Assembly (NCBI RefSeq): GCF_947495845.1
Contig: NZ_CANMAO010000003.1
Location: forward strand, 209,308 to 273,307
Source: an uncultured Endozoicomonas sp.
Lineage (GTDB): Bacteria; Pseudomonadota; Gammaproteobacteria; Pseudomonadales; Endozoicomonadaceae
DNA length: 64,000 nucleotides
Direction of reading: 5' to 3'
Positions 1 through 8,606 of this stretch are shown in pieces. The translations under genes were made by a program, and so were the position numbers. Below the pieces are notes generated by a model that was given only the letters and a program-made list of their open reading frames with translations, made no database searches and was not told where the DNA came from. Within the stretch, counting starts at the first letter, position 1; every line of letters starts with the position of its first letter.

Positions 1-158
1 GCAGGGGCTGCCTCAACAGCCACTGTTTCTGCAACTGTCGCTTCAGGAGCACTTTGGGCAACCGTCGCTTCAGGCGTCGTCTCAGAAGAATTATTGTAAA
101 TAACTGCAGCAGCAATGGCCGCAAGTACGGCACCGGCCGTCAATGATCGCTTTAGCAT
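1..158 (-). CDS. N-terminal part of a membrane-anchored or secreted Ala/Glu-rich protein (cut by window edge)
   Basis: The reading frame starts with ATG at 158 and runs off the left edge, so only about 52 residues are seen. The start reads MLKRSLTAGAVLAAIAAA, a short basic head followed by a hydrophobic Ala-rich stretch, as in a signal peptide or an N-terminal membrane anchor. After that the chain is acidic and Ala/Pro/Thr-rich, with PEATVAQ and PEATVAE repeated in tandem. AAGG lies about 10 bases upstream of the ATG. The mature domain is outside the window, so no function can be given. Confidence 0.55.
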   Translation of the reverse strand, partial: MLKRSLTAGAVLAAIAAAVIYNNSSETTPEATVAQSAPEATVAETVAVEAAP

Positions 159-257
159 TTTTATACCTTATTCAATGCAAATCCATTTTTTCACGATCGA
201 TAATTTACACGTCTAATGATTAGATATCAAATTACTTTCAGCAACCTGAGCACCAAT

Positions 258-737
258 TCACGACGCTTCTGAGCCAATATCCAACAGTGGCGCCGCCTCT
301 ATAGACTCCGCATCCATCATGCTGGCAACCCGCTGAAGGGTGGATAACATCTGGGTTTTTTCCCACGGTTCAAGGGCTTCAAAGCGCTCAATGAATTTTT
401 CATGGAGTAAGGTGGGCGCCGTGCCAAGCACTGATCGACCCAAGTCCGTGAGCCGGGCGTTCACGATGCGTTTATCGTGGGTGCTGCGCACTCGCTCAAG
501 GTATTGTCGCTCTTCCAGCCGATTAAGAATGGTGGTCACCGTCGCCTGACTCAGGGAAACGTCCTGAGAGAGCCGTTTCACCGTCACATCCCCCAGATCA
601 TTAATGGACTTTAACACCATGATCTGCGGCGTTGTCAGGCCACAAGTCTTAATCAGTCGTTTGGAATGCAGGTCCGTTGCACGAATAATTCTTCTTAACG
701 AAATAAGTACGTCAGTCCAGTAATGCGGTTCGTTCAT
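258..737 (-). CDS. MarR-family transcriptional regulator, CosR/EctR-like by context
   Basis: This 159-residue protein has the size and layout of MarR regulators: an N-terminal dimer helix, a winged helix-turn-helix at about residues 45-95 (LTTPQIMVLKSI, then SLSQATVTTILNRLEER), the wing residues DKR, and a C-terminal dimerisation helix. It is divergent from the BCCT carrier gene across a 182-bp gap. Known family members CosR (Vibrio) and EctR (methylotrophs) are MarR-type repressors of osmolyte synthesis and BCCT uptake genes. Assignment to that subgroup is inferred from the neighbour, not from a diagnostic residue. It probably controls betT and itself through the shared gap. Confidence 0.85.
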   Translation of the reverse strand: MNEPHYWTDVLISLRRIIRATDLHSKRLIKTCGLTTPQIMVLKSINDLGDVTVKRLSQDVSLSQATVTTILNRLEERQYLERVRSTHDKRIVNARLTDLGRSVLGTAPTLLHEKFIERFEALEPWEKTQMLSTLQRVASMMDAESIEAAPLLDIGSEAS

Positions 738-831
738 TCACTCAATCCACTAACAACACAACAATAATTATTAATAACTATCAATTAACCACTCCTGACA
801 ACACAATTTCTTTAGACAGGAATGCCCATAC

Positions 832-861
832 TATAATATTGAACTCAAATTATTTGAACTC
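832..861 (+). promoter_or_regulatory. Candidate betT promoter -10 and overlapping repressor site
   Basis: A perfect TATAAT lies at 832-837, upstream of the BCCT carrier gene. Just downstream are two direct copies of TTGAACTC (839-846 and 854-861) spaced 15 bp apart. Between them is an 11-bp perfect inverted repeat, CAAATTATTTG (846-856). A repressor bound there would block transcription of the carrier gene. The MarR-type gene next door is the obvious candidate ligand. No clear -35 box was found at ideal spacing. Confidence 0.4.
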
Positions 862-919
862 TAATAATTTATCTCTACAATTAGTTGGAGCCTCAGTCAT
901 ATAAGCAGTAGTTGGCTCC

Positions 920-2884
920 ATGGGAAATTTGAAAGCAAAACACGTTATTAATCCACCGGTTTTTTTCAGCGCCTCCGCATTGATCCTTCTCCTTGTGGGA
1001 TATACGGTACTCTTTCCGGACGACGCCGATTTTCGTTTTACCCTTCTCCAGTCCGCCATCATGACCAATTACAGTTGGTTTTACGTGATGGCAGTGGCGT
1101 TGATTCTGATCTGTGTCGCCTTCCTCGGGCTTTCCCGATACGGGGATATCAAGCTAGGCCCAGACCACTCAGAACCCGCCTTCAGTTTTGGCTCCTGGTT
1201 TGCCATGCTGTTTTCTGCGGGAATGGGCATTGGCCTGATGTTTTTTGGCGTTGCAGAACCCGTGCTCCATTTCATGTCTCCACCAGTGGGTGAACCGGGC
1301 ACTATTCAAGCGGCAAAAAAAGCCATGGAAATCACCTTTTTCCATTGGGGGCTTCATGCCTGGGCCATATATGCCATTGTCGCTCTGATACTGGCATTTT
1401 TTGGATACCGTCACGGCCTGCCTCTCACTCTTCGTTCAGCACTGTACCCACTTATTGGTGACCGGATTTATGGACTTCCCGGGCACGCCATTGATGTATT
1501 TGCCATTCTGGGCACGATTTTTGGTGTTGCCACCGCCCTTGGCTATGGCGTATTGCAAGTTAATTCCGGACTGAACTATCTGTTTGGTCTTGAAATAAGC
1601 ACCAACACTCAGGTCATACTGATTATCGTGATCACTGCCCTTGCCACGCTTTCAGTGGCCACAGGGCTCGAAAAGGGCATTCGCAGACTTTCCGAATTAA
1701 ACCTGTTACTGGCACTCATGCTGTTAGTCATGGTGGTCGCCCTTGGTCCTACCGTGTTGCTCATGCAAATGTTTGTACAGAATACCGGTGGTTATCTGTC
1801 TGACATCGTCAACAAAACATTCAACCTCTACGCCTATGAACCCACCGAATGGATCGGTGGCTGGACGTTGTTCTACTGGGCCTGGTGGCTTTCCTGGTCA
1901 CCATTTGTAGGGATGTTTATTGCCAGAATTTCCCGCGGCCGAACCATTCGCGAATTTGTGATGGGCGTACTGTTCGTCCCTACCGGCCTCACCCTGATCT
2001 GGATGACCGCGTTTGGCAACACCGCCATTGATATGATTCTTCATCATGGCTACACAGCCCTTGGTGAAGCCGTGCAAACGGACGTTCCTATTGCGCTGTT
2101 TAAATTTCTCGAGCATTTCCCTTTCTCAAATGTACTCTCCATGATCGCCATTGCCATGGTGGTGATCTTTTTTGTCACCTCTTCCGACTCCAGCGCCATG
2201 GTGGTTGATATGCTGGCATCCGGTGGCAGCAACAAAACACCACTCTGGCAACGTATTTTCTGGTCCAGCATGATTGGTGTTGTGGCCATGGTTCTGCTGC
2301 TGGCTGGCGGTCTGAAAGCGTTGCAAACCGTGACCATTGCTTCGGCCTTGCCCTTTTCAGTCATTCTCTTGATCTCTGCTTACGGGCTTCTGAAAGCGCT
2401 GGCCATTGATGCCGCGAAAAAAGAAAGCTTAAGCACCACACGACTCACGCCCAAAGTCGGCCAGAAAACCATTCCCTGGCAAAAGCGCTTGGCAGTGCTG
2501 GTTCATTACCCAAGGCGCAAGGATGTTAAGCTGTTCATCACCGAAAGAGTGTTACCTGCCATGGAGTCCGTGGCTGCCGAACTTGGCAAACAAGGTGTTG
2601 AAAGCACGATTCAATTGGAAACAGAAAAGCAAATACCAAGCCTCGTGGTGCTTCATGGGGATGAAGTGGACTTCTTCTACAAAGTAACGCCCCGTGCTTA
2701 CCTGCAACCAACCTTTATGCTTGATGACGAGGACGACGAAGACCTTGAATACTTCCGGGCCGAGGTTTTCCTCCGTGAAGGCGGTCAAGGTTATGACATT
2801 ATGGGGTGGACGCGGGATCAGGTGATTGGTGATATCATTGACCAATACGAAAAGCATATGAACTTTCTGCAAATGGTGCGATAA
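920..2884 (+). CDS. betT: BCCT-family choline/betaine transporter, BetT-like
   Basis: The protein has 654 residues and about twelve membrane segments. It carries the BCCT hallmark around residues 310-350 (GWTLFYWAWWLSWSPFVGMF, then IARISRGRTIREF) and the earlier AGMGIGLMFFGVAEP. Family members import choline, glycine betaine or related osmolytes with Na+ or H+. A long C-terminal cytoplasmic tail of roughly 150 residues, rich in acid residues (DDEDDEDLEY), resembles the osmosensing tail of E. coli BetT (677 residues); shorter BCCT carriers lack it. The substrate cannot be read from sequence; choline is favoured because of the tail. A DUF2237 gene follows after 3 bp, so the two are probably co-transcribed. 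Control by the divergent MarR-type gene is likely. Confidence 0.9.
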   Translation: MGNLKAKHVINPPVFFSASALILLLVGYTVLFPDDADFRFTLLQSAIMTNYSWFYVMAVALILICVAFLGLSRYGDIKLGPDHSEPAFSFGSWFAMLFSAGMGIGLMFFGVAEPVLHFMSPPVGEPGTIQAAKKAMEITFFHWGLHAWAIYAIVALILAFFGYRHGLPLTLRSALYPLIGDRIYGLPGHAIDVFAILGTIFGVATALGYGVLQVNSGLNYLFGLEISTNTQVILIIVITALATLSVATGLEKGIRRLSELNLLLALMLLVMVVALGPTVLLMQMFVQNTGGYLSDIVNKTFNLYAYEPTEWIGGWTLFYWAWWLSWSPFVGMFIARISRGRTIREFVMGVLFVPTGLTLIWMTAFGNTAIDMILHHGYTALGEAVQTDVPIALFKFLEHFPFSNVLSMIAIAMVVIFFVTSSDSSAMVVDMLASGGSNKTPLWQRIFWSSMIGVVAMVLLLAGGLKALQTVTIASALPFSVILLISAYGLLKALAIDAAKKESLSTTRLTPKVGQKTIPWQKRLAVLVHYPRRKDVKLFITERVLPAMESVAAELGKQGVESTIQLETEKQIPSLVVLHGDEVDFFYKVTPRAYLQPTFMLDDEDDEDLEYFRAEVFLREGGQGYDIMGWTRDQVIGDIIDQYEKHMNFLQMVR

Positions 2885-2887
2885 GAG

Positions 2888-3265
2888 ATGGAAACCGCTA
2901 CATCTACCCAGAAAAACGTCTATGGCAGACCACTGCAGCCCTGCTGTATGGACCCTGTCACTGGTTTTTTCCGGGATGGCTTTTGTCACACTATGGATAA
3001 CGATCTGGGCAGACACACCGTCTGCGCCCTAATGACAGAAGAGTTTCTGAATTTTTCCCTGTCCAAAGGTAACGATTTAATCACTCCAAATCAGGAATGG
3101 GGTTTCCCCGGGCTAAAGCCCGGAGACCGCTGGTGCTTATGCGCTGAACGCTGGAAAGAAGCCCTGGAGGCTGGTGTTGCACCTCCAGTATTTCTGGAAG
3201 CATGCCACCAACAATCGTTGGATATTATTCCTCTGGAAGTACTCCAACAACATGCCATGCACTGA
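2888..3265 (+). CDS. DUF2237 family protein
   Basis: The 125-residue product matches the small DUF2237 (COG3651) family by its conserved blocks: LQPCCMDPVTGFFRDGFC, then DLGRHTVCALMTEEFLNF, then GNDLITP, and GLKPGDRWCLCAERWKEA with several conserved Cys residues. The biochemical role of the family is not known to me. The start codon is 3 bp after the betT stop, indicating co-transcription with the carrier. The last codons fall in the first unit of a 12-bp tandem repeat. Confidence 0.85.
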   Translation: METATSTQKNVYGRPLQPCCMDPVTGFFRDGFCHTMDNDLGRHTVCALMTEEFLNFSLSKGNDLITPNQEWGFPGLKPGDRWCLCAERWKEALEAGVAPPVFLEACHQQSLDIIPLEVLQQHAMH

Positions 3266-3302
3266 ACCATGTACTGAGCCATGTACTGAGCCATGCACTG
3301 TA
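3255..3302. repeat. 12-bp tandem repeat, four units
   Basis: Four units of the form CCATG(C/T)ACTGA(A/G) follow each other at 3255, 3267, 3279 and 3291. The last unit ends in TGTA. The first unit encodes the C-terminus and stop of the DUF2237 gene. Confidence 0.8.
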
Positions 3303-3318
3303 CATGGTTACAATAATA

Positions 3319-3780
3319 TTAAACTGTTTGCGCCCGTACAGTTTCAATAACCCGCTCTGGCGAAATCACGCCCGATTTACTCAAAGCACAGCCTCTGGAT
3401 GTCCCTTCCGCCACAACACGTCCAGCAACTAGAAACCTATGCTCCATATGAAATGCCTTTTCATCCCAGCCGGTAATTTTCATGTGCACATCGTACTTTT
3501 GAAAAGGGTTCAATGGCTTCTTATATTTCATGGTGTGCTCCGATACCACCGGAATCCAACCCTCCTTTTGCATGGTTCGGGCAAACCCGGTTCGCAGAAA
3601 CATATCAACCCGGGAAAGATCACATATGGTCAGATATCGACCATTATTCATATGCATATTGATATCAAGATCGTTGGGTAACACCCGAAGCGTCAGCGTA
3701 TTCTCCGGATACATAATCGGGAGTCGAGGCTTGAAAAAGGACGCCACCAGCAGGTAGATCATTCTGAAAATCAGGCTCAT
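3319..3780 (-). CDS. Hotdog-fold thioesterase-like protein
   Basis: The product, 153 residues from the ATG at 3780, resembles the 4HBT/THEM6-like thioesterase group. It has an N-terminal hydrophobic stretch (MSLIFRMIYLLVASFF), then RVLPNDLDINMHMNNGRYLT, a motif typical of hotdog thioesterases, where the Asp-Ile-Asn-x-His-Met-Asn-Asn-Gly-Arg-Tyr segment holds the active-site region. A longer frame to 3945 exists, but its extra N-terminus is not family-like and the 3780 ATG has AGAAG upstream. It probably hydrolyses acyl-CoA or acyl-ACP; the substrate is unknown. Confidence 0.8.
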   Translation of the reverse strand: MSLIFRMIYLLVASFFKPRLPIMYPENTLTLRVLPNDLDINMHMNNGRYLTICDLSRVDMFLRTGFARTMQKEGWIPVVSEHTMKYKKPLNPFQKYDVHMKITGWDEKAFHMEHRFLVAGRVVAEGTSRGCALSKSGVISPERVIETVRAQTV

Positions 3781-4001
3781 TCTTATACTTCTTTTAGTAG
3801 GGCTTTTAGTAGGGTTTTCCAGTAGATCGCACATCTTAACGACAGTAGTCGCACTATTCAAGATATATAAAAAGCCTGCCAGAGATGAATCTTGAAACAT
3901 TGCAGGCCATAAAAAGCCGACGACTGAGAACCAGCAATCGGCCACAAAATAATTGATAGCTTGACGATAGCGAATTTATCTACCGAAGCTTTTTTGACGC
4001 T

Positions 4002-4880
4002 TCAGGGGAGTTCTGTGGCTTCCAGTTTGTCCTGAGTTTTCAGTTCAAAATCTGAAGCATCGTGGCGGTTATGCAGCTGTTCAGAAAGCTCACCCCAGGC
4101 ACGATTCACCATCCGCCCACGCTGAACCGCTTCGCGCTCACCAATCTGCTTCGACCAGCGAACCACATGTTGATAATCTGCAACTTGTAAAAACTCCGCC
4201 GCTTCATAAAGCTTGCCATCCACCAAAGCACCGTACCATGGCCAGATGGCCATATCCGCAATGGTGTAATCATCGCCACAAAGATACGTATTGTTTGCCA
4301 GATGTTGATTCAACACATCCAGCTGGCGCTTTACTTCCATGGCAAAACGATCAATCGGGTACTCAAACTTTTCTGGTGCATATGCATAGAAATGACCAAA
4401 CCCACCGCCCAGAAACGGCCCACTGCCCACCTGCCAAAATAACCAAGAGAGGCATTCAGCCCGTTTGGCTGCATCCTTTGGGATAAATGCATCAAACTTT
4501 TCCGCCAGATGCAAAAGCATGGCACCGGATTCAAACACCGGAATTTCTGTGTCGCCGCTGCGATCTACCATGGCCGGAATTTTCGAATTGGGGTTTACCC
4601 CAACAAAACCTGAACCAAACTGATCTCCGTCCATGATATTAATAATGTAAGCGTCGTACTCCGCGTCTTTAATCCCCAGCGCCAACAGCTCTTCAAACAG
4701 AATGGTGACCTTCACACCGTTGGGCGTTGCCAGAGAGTACAACTGAAATGGATGCTTGCCTCTCGGCAGATCCTGGTCAAACCGGGCACCGGCAGTTGGC
4801 CGGTTAATACCCGAAAATTGACCGCCATTTTCACTCTCCCACGTCCAGACTTTGGGTGGGACATATGGCTTATCTGCCAT
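4002..4880 (-). CDS. yghU: Glutathione S-transferase family disulfide-bond oxidoreductase YghU
   Basis: At 292 residues this is close to E. coli YghU (288). It has the long N-terminal extension typical of the group (residues 1-45), a thioredoxin-like domain starting near HPFQLYSLATPNGVKVTILF, the glutathione-binding NPNSKIPAMVD and ESGAMLLHLAEKF segments, and an all-helical C-terminal domain with CGDDYTIADMAIWPWYG. Family members bind two glutathiones and reduce disulfides. GGAGG precedes the ATG. It stands alone, with gaps of about 220 and 115 bp on either side. Confidence 0.92.
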   Translation of the reverse strand: MADKPYVPPKVWTWESENGGQFSGINRPTAGARFDQDLPRGKHPFQLYSLATPNGVKVTILFEELLALGIKDAEYDAYIINIMDGDQFGSGFVGVNPNSKIPAMVDRSGDTEIPVFESGAMLLHLAEKFDAFIPKDAAKRAECLSWLFWQVGSGPFLGGGFGHFYAYAPEKFEYPIDRFAMEVKRQLDVLNQHLANNTYLCGDDYTIADMAIWPWYGALVDGKLYEAAEFLQVADYQHVVRWSKQIGEREAVQRGRMVNRAWGELSEQLHNRHDASDFELKTQDKLEATELP

Positions 4881-4996
4881 GAAAACCTCCAGATCAGTTG
4901 ATGCTTATGAAGCACCTTAATTCAATCGTTAAGGCAGTATCAACTAATACTGGAAACCACTATAAAGAACCGCCTTGCATTAGATTCCAAGTCGAC

Positions 4997-6166
4997 TTAA
5001 GTGCTTCTGGAAATACCATAAACCCGCCAGGCTGGAATACAGGCGATTAACAGCCCACTCAAGCAAAGAGATAACAGCCACATCAACTCACTGGTGGGCA
5101 ACCCAATAATAGAGATCACCGGAATCCAGATTTCCAGAAAGAGGTTAGCGATACGATAAAAAATAACGCCCAGCAGCAATGCCATAAATATATGCAGCAG
5201 CGGCTCGGCCAATGCAATGCTTGCCAGCTGCCAGGGTTTTGCGCCAACCAGCCTTAGCAGCTCTATCTCCTGCTTTCGTTGAGCAAACCCTGCGGACAAA
5301 TTGAAGAACATCATCAATAACGCAAGCACACCAATAATAAAACTCATCACCATAAACACATTATTCAGAATGCGTTCGTATTGACCCAACTTGTCTAATT
5401 CAATGGCTGGAATTGCTGCCCTGAGTGGCGCATCTTGTCTGGTTTCCAGTTGCTGCTGCAGTTTAAATAAACTACCTCGGTCTTTTAATTTAACCAGAAC
5501 AAAATTGATCTTATCGGATTTAATGCCATGATCAGACCTGACGCTCCTTAACCCTTCTATAGGCACCAGAATATGGTCATCAAGGTTAGTACCGGTGGGT
5601 TTCAACACACCCTGTATCAAAAAGGGTTTCTGATACTCATCCTTTAAGCCTGGCGCAAAACCCCGGGCAATGGTAATGGTTTCCCCGGGCTGATATTGAT
5701 ACGCATCAGCCACGGATGAACCGACAAACGCCGTGTAATTATTTCTGAAGATTTTCTGGCTGCCGCTGACCGTTATAAAGTTCACAGCACTCAACTGCAA
5801 TGTGGTCAGATATCGTGCCGTGCTGCCAATCACTGTGTGCCCACGATGACTTTCCCCCGCAGACACCGGAGCAGCCCATGCGACGGATGGATTATCTGCA
5901 ATGTCCTGAAATTGCGACCACTTGATCGCCGGTGGAGGCGCCCCGATACCAAACAAACCATACAACACCAAATGCACCGGCTGCGTAGGCGCCCCCACAA
6001 TGAGATCCGCCTGGGAAGCCACTTGCCTTGCATATTGTCGCACCGCCTCGTGAACATGGCTGATCACCAGCAGCAGCATCACGCTCAATGCCAATGCTGT
6101 GACTGATAACAGGGAACGCCCCGTGCGCTGACGATGGCTCTTTCGCAGGATTTTAAAAAGAATCAT
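4997..6166 (-). CDS. FtsX/MacB-type ABC transporter permease
   Basis: This 389-residue protein has the FtsX-type plan: one N-terminal membrane helix (SLLSVTALALSVMLLLVIS), a large periplasmic domain of about 210 residues, and three C-terminal helices. The cytoplasmic RKQEIELLRLVGAKPWQL segment is the characteristic coupling motif of lipoprotein-release/MacB permeases. The ATG at 6166 overlaps the stop of the upstream ATPase gene (ATGA), so translation is coupled. It should form the membrane part of the transporter with the ATPase at 6163-6873. The DUF2796-like first gene suggests a role in metal (zinc) handling, as in the Vibrio Zrg system, but that is an inference from context. Confidence 0.85.
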   Translation of the reverse strand: MILFKILRKSHRQRTGRSLLSVTALALSVMLLLVISHVHEAVRQYARQVASQADLIVGAPTQPVHLVLYGLFGIGAPPPAIKWSQFQDIADNPSVAWAAPVSAGESHRGHTVIGSTARYLTTLQLSAVNFITVSGSQKIFRNNYTAFVGSSVADAYQYQPGETITIARGFAPGLKDEYQKPFLIQGVLKPTGTNLDDHILVPIEGLRSVRSDHGIKSDKINFVLVKLKDRGSLFKLQQQLETRQDAPLRAAIPAIELDKLGQYERILNNVFMVMSFIIGVLALLMMFFNLSAGFAQRKQEIELLRLVGAKPWQLASIALAEPLLHIFMALLLGVIFYRIANLFLEIWIPVISIIGLPTSELMWLLSLCLSGLLIACIPAWRVYGISRST

Positions 6167-6873
6167 CGCAGCTCATGCTCCCGGGCCTGATTCAGTGCAT
6201 CCATATCGATCACACGATCAAACCCTTCAGTATCCATATCGTCATGGGTTGTGCAGAGTAAGGTCATACCATTTGCACGACACTCTTCCAACAAAAATTG
6301 ATACACCGCCTGCCGCCCCTGTTGATCCATGGCCGATGCCGGCTCATCCGCAAGTACCAAACCAGGCTTACCAATCACAGCCCTGACAATGGCAAAGCGC
6401 TGCTGCTGTCCGGCACTGTAGTCAGTTGCTTTTTTGGATAAACGTGACGGGTCTTTCAATCGTAGTTTACGGATTAAACGAAATACGTCTTCTGTCATGG
6501 ATCGTGAGCCCGTTTCTGCCCCAGACGCTCTGACTGCTGAAAAATGGCAAGGTAACAGCATGTTATCCAGCGCCGACAAATAGGGAATCAACCGATAATG
6601 CTGAAAGACAAATCCAATAGAGTCTGAGCGCAGCCGGTTCAATGCGCCGGATTTTATCGTCTTCATATCATTCCCCAATACAGCAACCTGACCACTGGTC
6701 GGCTGAGTCAGCCCGGTGAGTAATCGGAGCAATGCGGTTTTGCCAGAACCATTACTGCCCTGAATACAAACACTCTCACCCTGTTGAATCTGCAAATCAG
6801 GAATATTCAGCACTTCAACATCGCCGATGTATTGCCTGAGCTTATGAATCTCGATGACGCCGATCTCTGTCAT
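6163..6873 (-). CDS. ABC transporter ATP-binding protein (MacB/LolD type)
   Basis: The 236-residue ATPase shows Walker A GSNGSGKT, the Q-loop FVFQHYRL, a signature YSAGQQQR, Walker B LVLADEPAS and the switch His in TTHDD. An upstream in-frame ATG at 6939 exists, but 6873 is preferred because it overlaps the TGA of the upstream gene in an ATGA junction, the same arrangement used at the next junction. The signature Ser-Ala-Gly-Gln differs slightly from the usual Ser-Gly-Gly-Gln. It powers the permease encoded directly downstream. Confidence 0.88.
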   Translation of the reverse strand: MTEIGVIEIHKLRQYIGDVEVLNIPDLQIQQGESVCIQGSNGSGKTALLRLLTGLTQPTSGQVAVLGNDMKTIKSGALNRLRSDSIGFVFQHYRLIPYLSALDNMLLPCHFSAVRASGAETGSRSMTEDVFRLIRKLRLKDPSRLSKKATDYSAGQQQRFAIVRAVIGKPGLVLADEPASAMDQQGRQAVYQFLLEECRANGMTLLCTTHDDMDTEGFDRVIDMDALNQAREHELR

Positions 6874-7343
6874 GGCAACATTCCTGATCGAATATTCACT
6901 AAGGTATGGTCTGGATACACTGTGGTTTTTTTCTGCCAACGCTGTGAGGTCAACCAGACATCCACCGCCTTAAGCATCGGAATGCGGTTATAAAGGTCAA
7001 TATCTATCGACTTCAACTTCCCGGGGCGCTCACACCGAAGAATCTGGAAACCTTTAATACGGTCTGCCTGCTGATGCACACTGTGATCCACCACCCGACA
7101 CCGGGCGTCTACCGACAACACAAACCAGGCCGTTTCTTTAAGCGCTTGGTAAACCTGCTGTTTATCCGTCTCATCAGAGAGATATTCCAGTGATTCCGCC
7201 CCCACCATCACATAGGCTGTGACTTTCTCTCCCACAATACTGACGTCCAATCCCATGCGAGCAGGCTCTATTGCCCGGTGCAGGAAAGTTCCTGTATCGG
7301 CAAAAATCCGCATTGGGATAAGTAATAAAATGAGCCATTTCAT
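6870..7343 (-). CDS. ZrgA/DUF2796-like exported protein, first gene of an ABC operon
   Basis: The 157-residue protein begins with a short hydrophobic signal (MKWLILLLIPMRIFA) and continues with HRAIEPARMGLDVSIVGEKV, a layout like DUF2796 proteins. It lacks the His-rich linker often seen there. A conserved-looking pair of Cys residues is present (DARCRV and ILRCERP). DUF2796 genes are commonly followed by an ABC ATPase and an FtsX-like permease, as here, and in Vibrio cholerae the zrg operon of this type is zinc-regulated. The family call is tentative and no Zur site was recognised upstream. Confidence 0.55.
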   Translation of the reverse strand: MKWLILLLIPMRIFADTGTFLHRAIEPARMGLDVSIVGEKVTAYVMVGAESLEYLSDETDKQQVYQALKETAWFVLSVDARCRVVDHSVHQQADRIKGFQILRCERPGKLKSIDIDLYNRIPMLKAVDVWLTSQRWQKKTTVYPDHTLVNIRSGMLP

Positions 7344-7484
7344 GGTGTTAAGATAATAAGACCGGTTGCTTTTCTACCCTCATTTATCGGTCATTGCCCC
7401 ATAAAAATAAGCAGCGTGTCCTATACTCGTTTTGCTGCGAGTCAATATGCAGTCAATCGTTTTTATTTCAGAACTATCTCCTTC

Positions 7485-7611
7485 ATACCCATTGGATTTC
7501 AAGTGTCTACTAGGCGACAAGAGAGCGAAGCCCCGTGAGCCTACAAGTAGTAGGTGATCGGGGTGAGCGAACGCTGGCAACAACGTAGCAACTTGAAAGG
7601 CGATGGGTATA
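7485..7611. repeat. ERIC-like 127-bp palindromic repeat, copy 1
   Basis: The element runs from ATACCCATTGG to CGATGGGTATA with inverted ends. Its core (GTAGGTGATCGGGGTGAGCG) resembles the enterobacterial ERIC core. The whole can fold into one long hairpin. It ends 42 bp before the start codon of the OmpA-type lipoprotein gene, within its leader or promoter region. Confidence 0.85.
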
Positions 7612-7652
7612 AACATCCACTTTCTTCACACGACACATTGGGAGCATTATCC

Positions 7653-8498
7653 ATGCGTCTTTTCACATTCGGGAAATCCGTACCCTTCTTTCTTATGGTG
7701 CTGTTGCTCACTGGCTGTGCCAGTGACGGCGCAAAACGCTGGACGGAGTGTGCTCTGATTGGCGCAGGTACCGGCGGGCTTGCCGGCGCCGCAGTGGGCA
7801 ACAGTTCCAACGACAGTGGTAAAAATGCCGCCTACGGTGCGGTTGGTGGTGCATTGATCGGTGCCGCTATCTGTGCATTGCAGAAAGATACCGACCACGA
7901 CAAAGATGGCGTCACCACGAAGTATGATCGATGCAAAAACACCCCTGCCGGCGTTAAAGTCGACAAACACGGCTGCCCTTTGGACTCCGACAAAGACGGC
8001 GTGGCAGACCATAAAGATCGCTGTAAAAACACACCGGCCGGTGTAAAAGTGGATCAATATGGTTGCCCACTGATCACTGACCGGGATGGCGACGGCGTTG
8101 TATCGGCTAAAGACAAATGCCCAAACACCCCAAAAGGCGTCCCTGTCGACGCAGATGGTTGTCCGCTGCAGCGTGAACTGGGGTTAGTGTATTTTGGTTT
8201 TGACAAAACTGACATTAACACTTTGGGTCGCGAAGAACTGGATCAAATTGCCGCCAAGGTCAAAAAGCATCCCAAAATCCGTCTGGTTTCTGTGGGCTAC
8301 ACCGATTCCACTGGCCCGGAAGAATACAATATGAAACTGGCGATGCGCAGAGCAGAAAGCGTTAAACAATACCTTGTGCAACACGGTGTTCCTGCTAAGC
8401 GCGTCACCGCCTCTGCCGGCGGTGTACTGAAATTTGGCGACCAGACACCAAAAGGTCGTGAACATAACCGCCACGTCACCATCGCTCTGGACCTGTAA
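7653..8498 (+). CDS. OmpA-family outer-membrane lipoprotein with calcium-type repeats
   Basis: From the ATG at 7653 (GGGAG upstream) the product has 281 residues. It starts with a signal ending in the lipobox LLTGC. Next is a glycine-zipper segment (GAGTGGLAGAAVG and AVGGALIGAAI). Then come three thrombospondin type 3-like units of the form DxDxDGV...DRCKNTPAGVKVD..GCP (about residues 86-170), each rich in Asp as in Ca2+-binding repeats and with two Cys. The C-terminal OmpA domain (YFGFDKTDIN, then HTD-like SVGYTDSTG and NMKLAMRRAESVKQYL) binds peptidoglycan. It probably links the outer membrane to the cell wall. A longer upstream frame reads through the ERIC copy and is not believed. Confidence 0.9.
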   Translation: MRLFTFGKSVPFFLMVLLLTGCASDGAKRWTECALIGAGTGGLAGAAVGNSSNDSGKNAAYGAVGGALIGAAICALQKDTDHDKDGVTTKYDRCKNTPAGVKVDKHGCPLDSDKDGVADHKDRCKNTPAGVKVDQYGCPLITDRDGDGVVSAKDKCPNTPKGVPVDADGCPLQRELGLVYFGFDKTDINTLGREELDQIAAKVKKHPKIRLVSVGYTDSTGPEEYNMKLAMRRAESVKQYLVQHGVPAKRVTASAGGVLKFGDQTPKGREHNRHVTIALDL

Positions 8499-8606
8499 CA
8501 TTTCTGATCACACCCGTTGAACAGGGACGTTCGACGTTAGGTTCTGTCTCTTTAGGCGCCTGTGGGCTATGATGGCGGCCGCTTCCATTTACTCAGCCGA
8601 CCGCCC

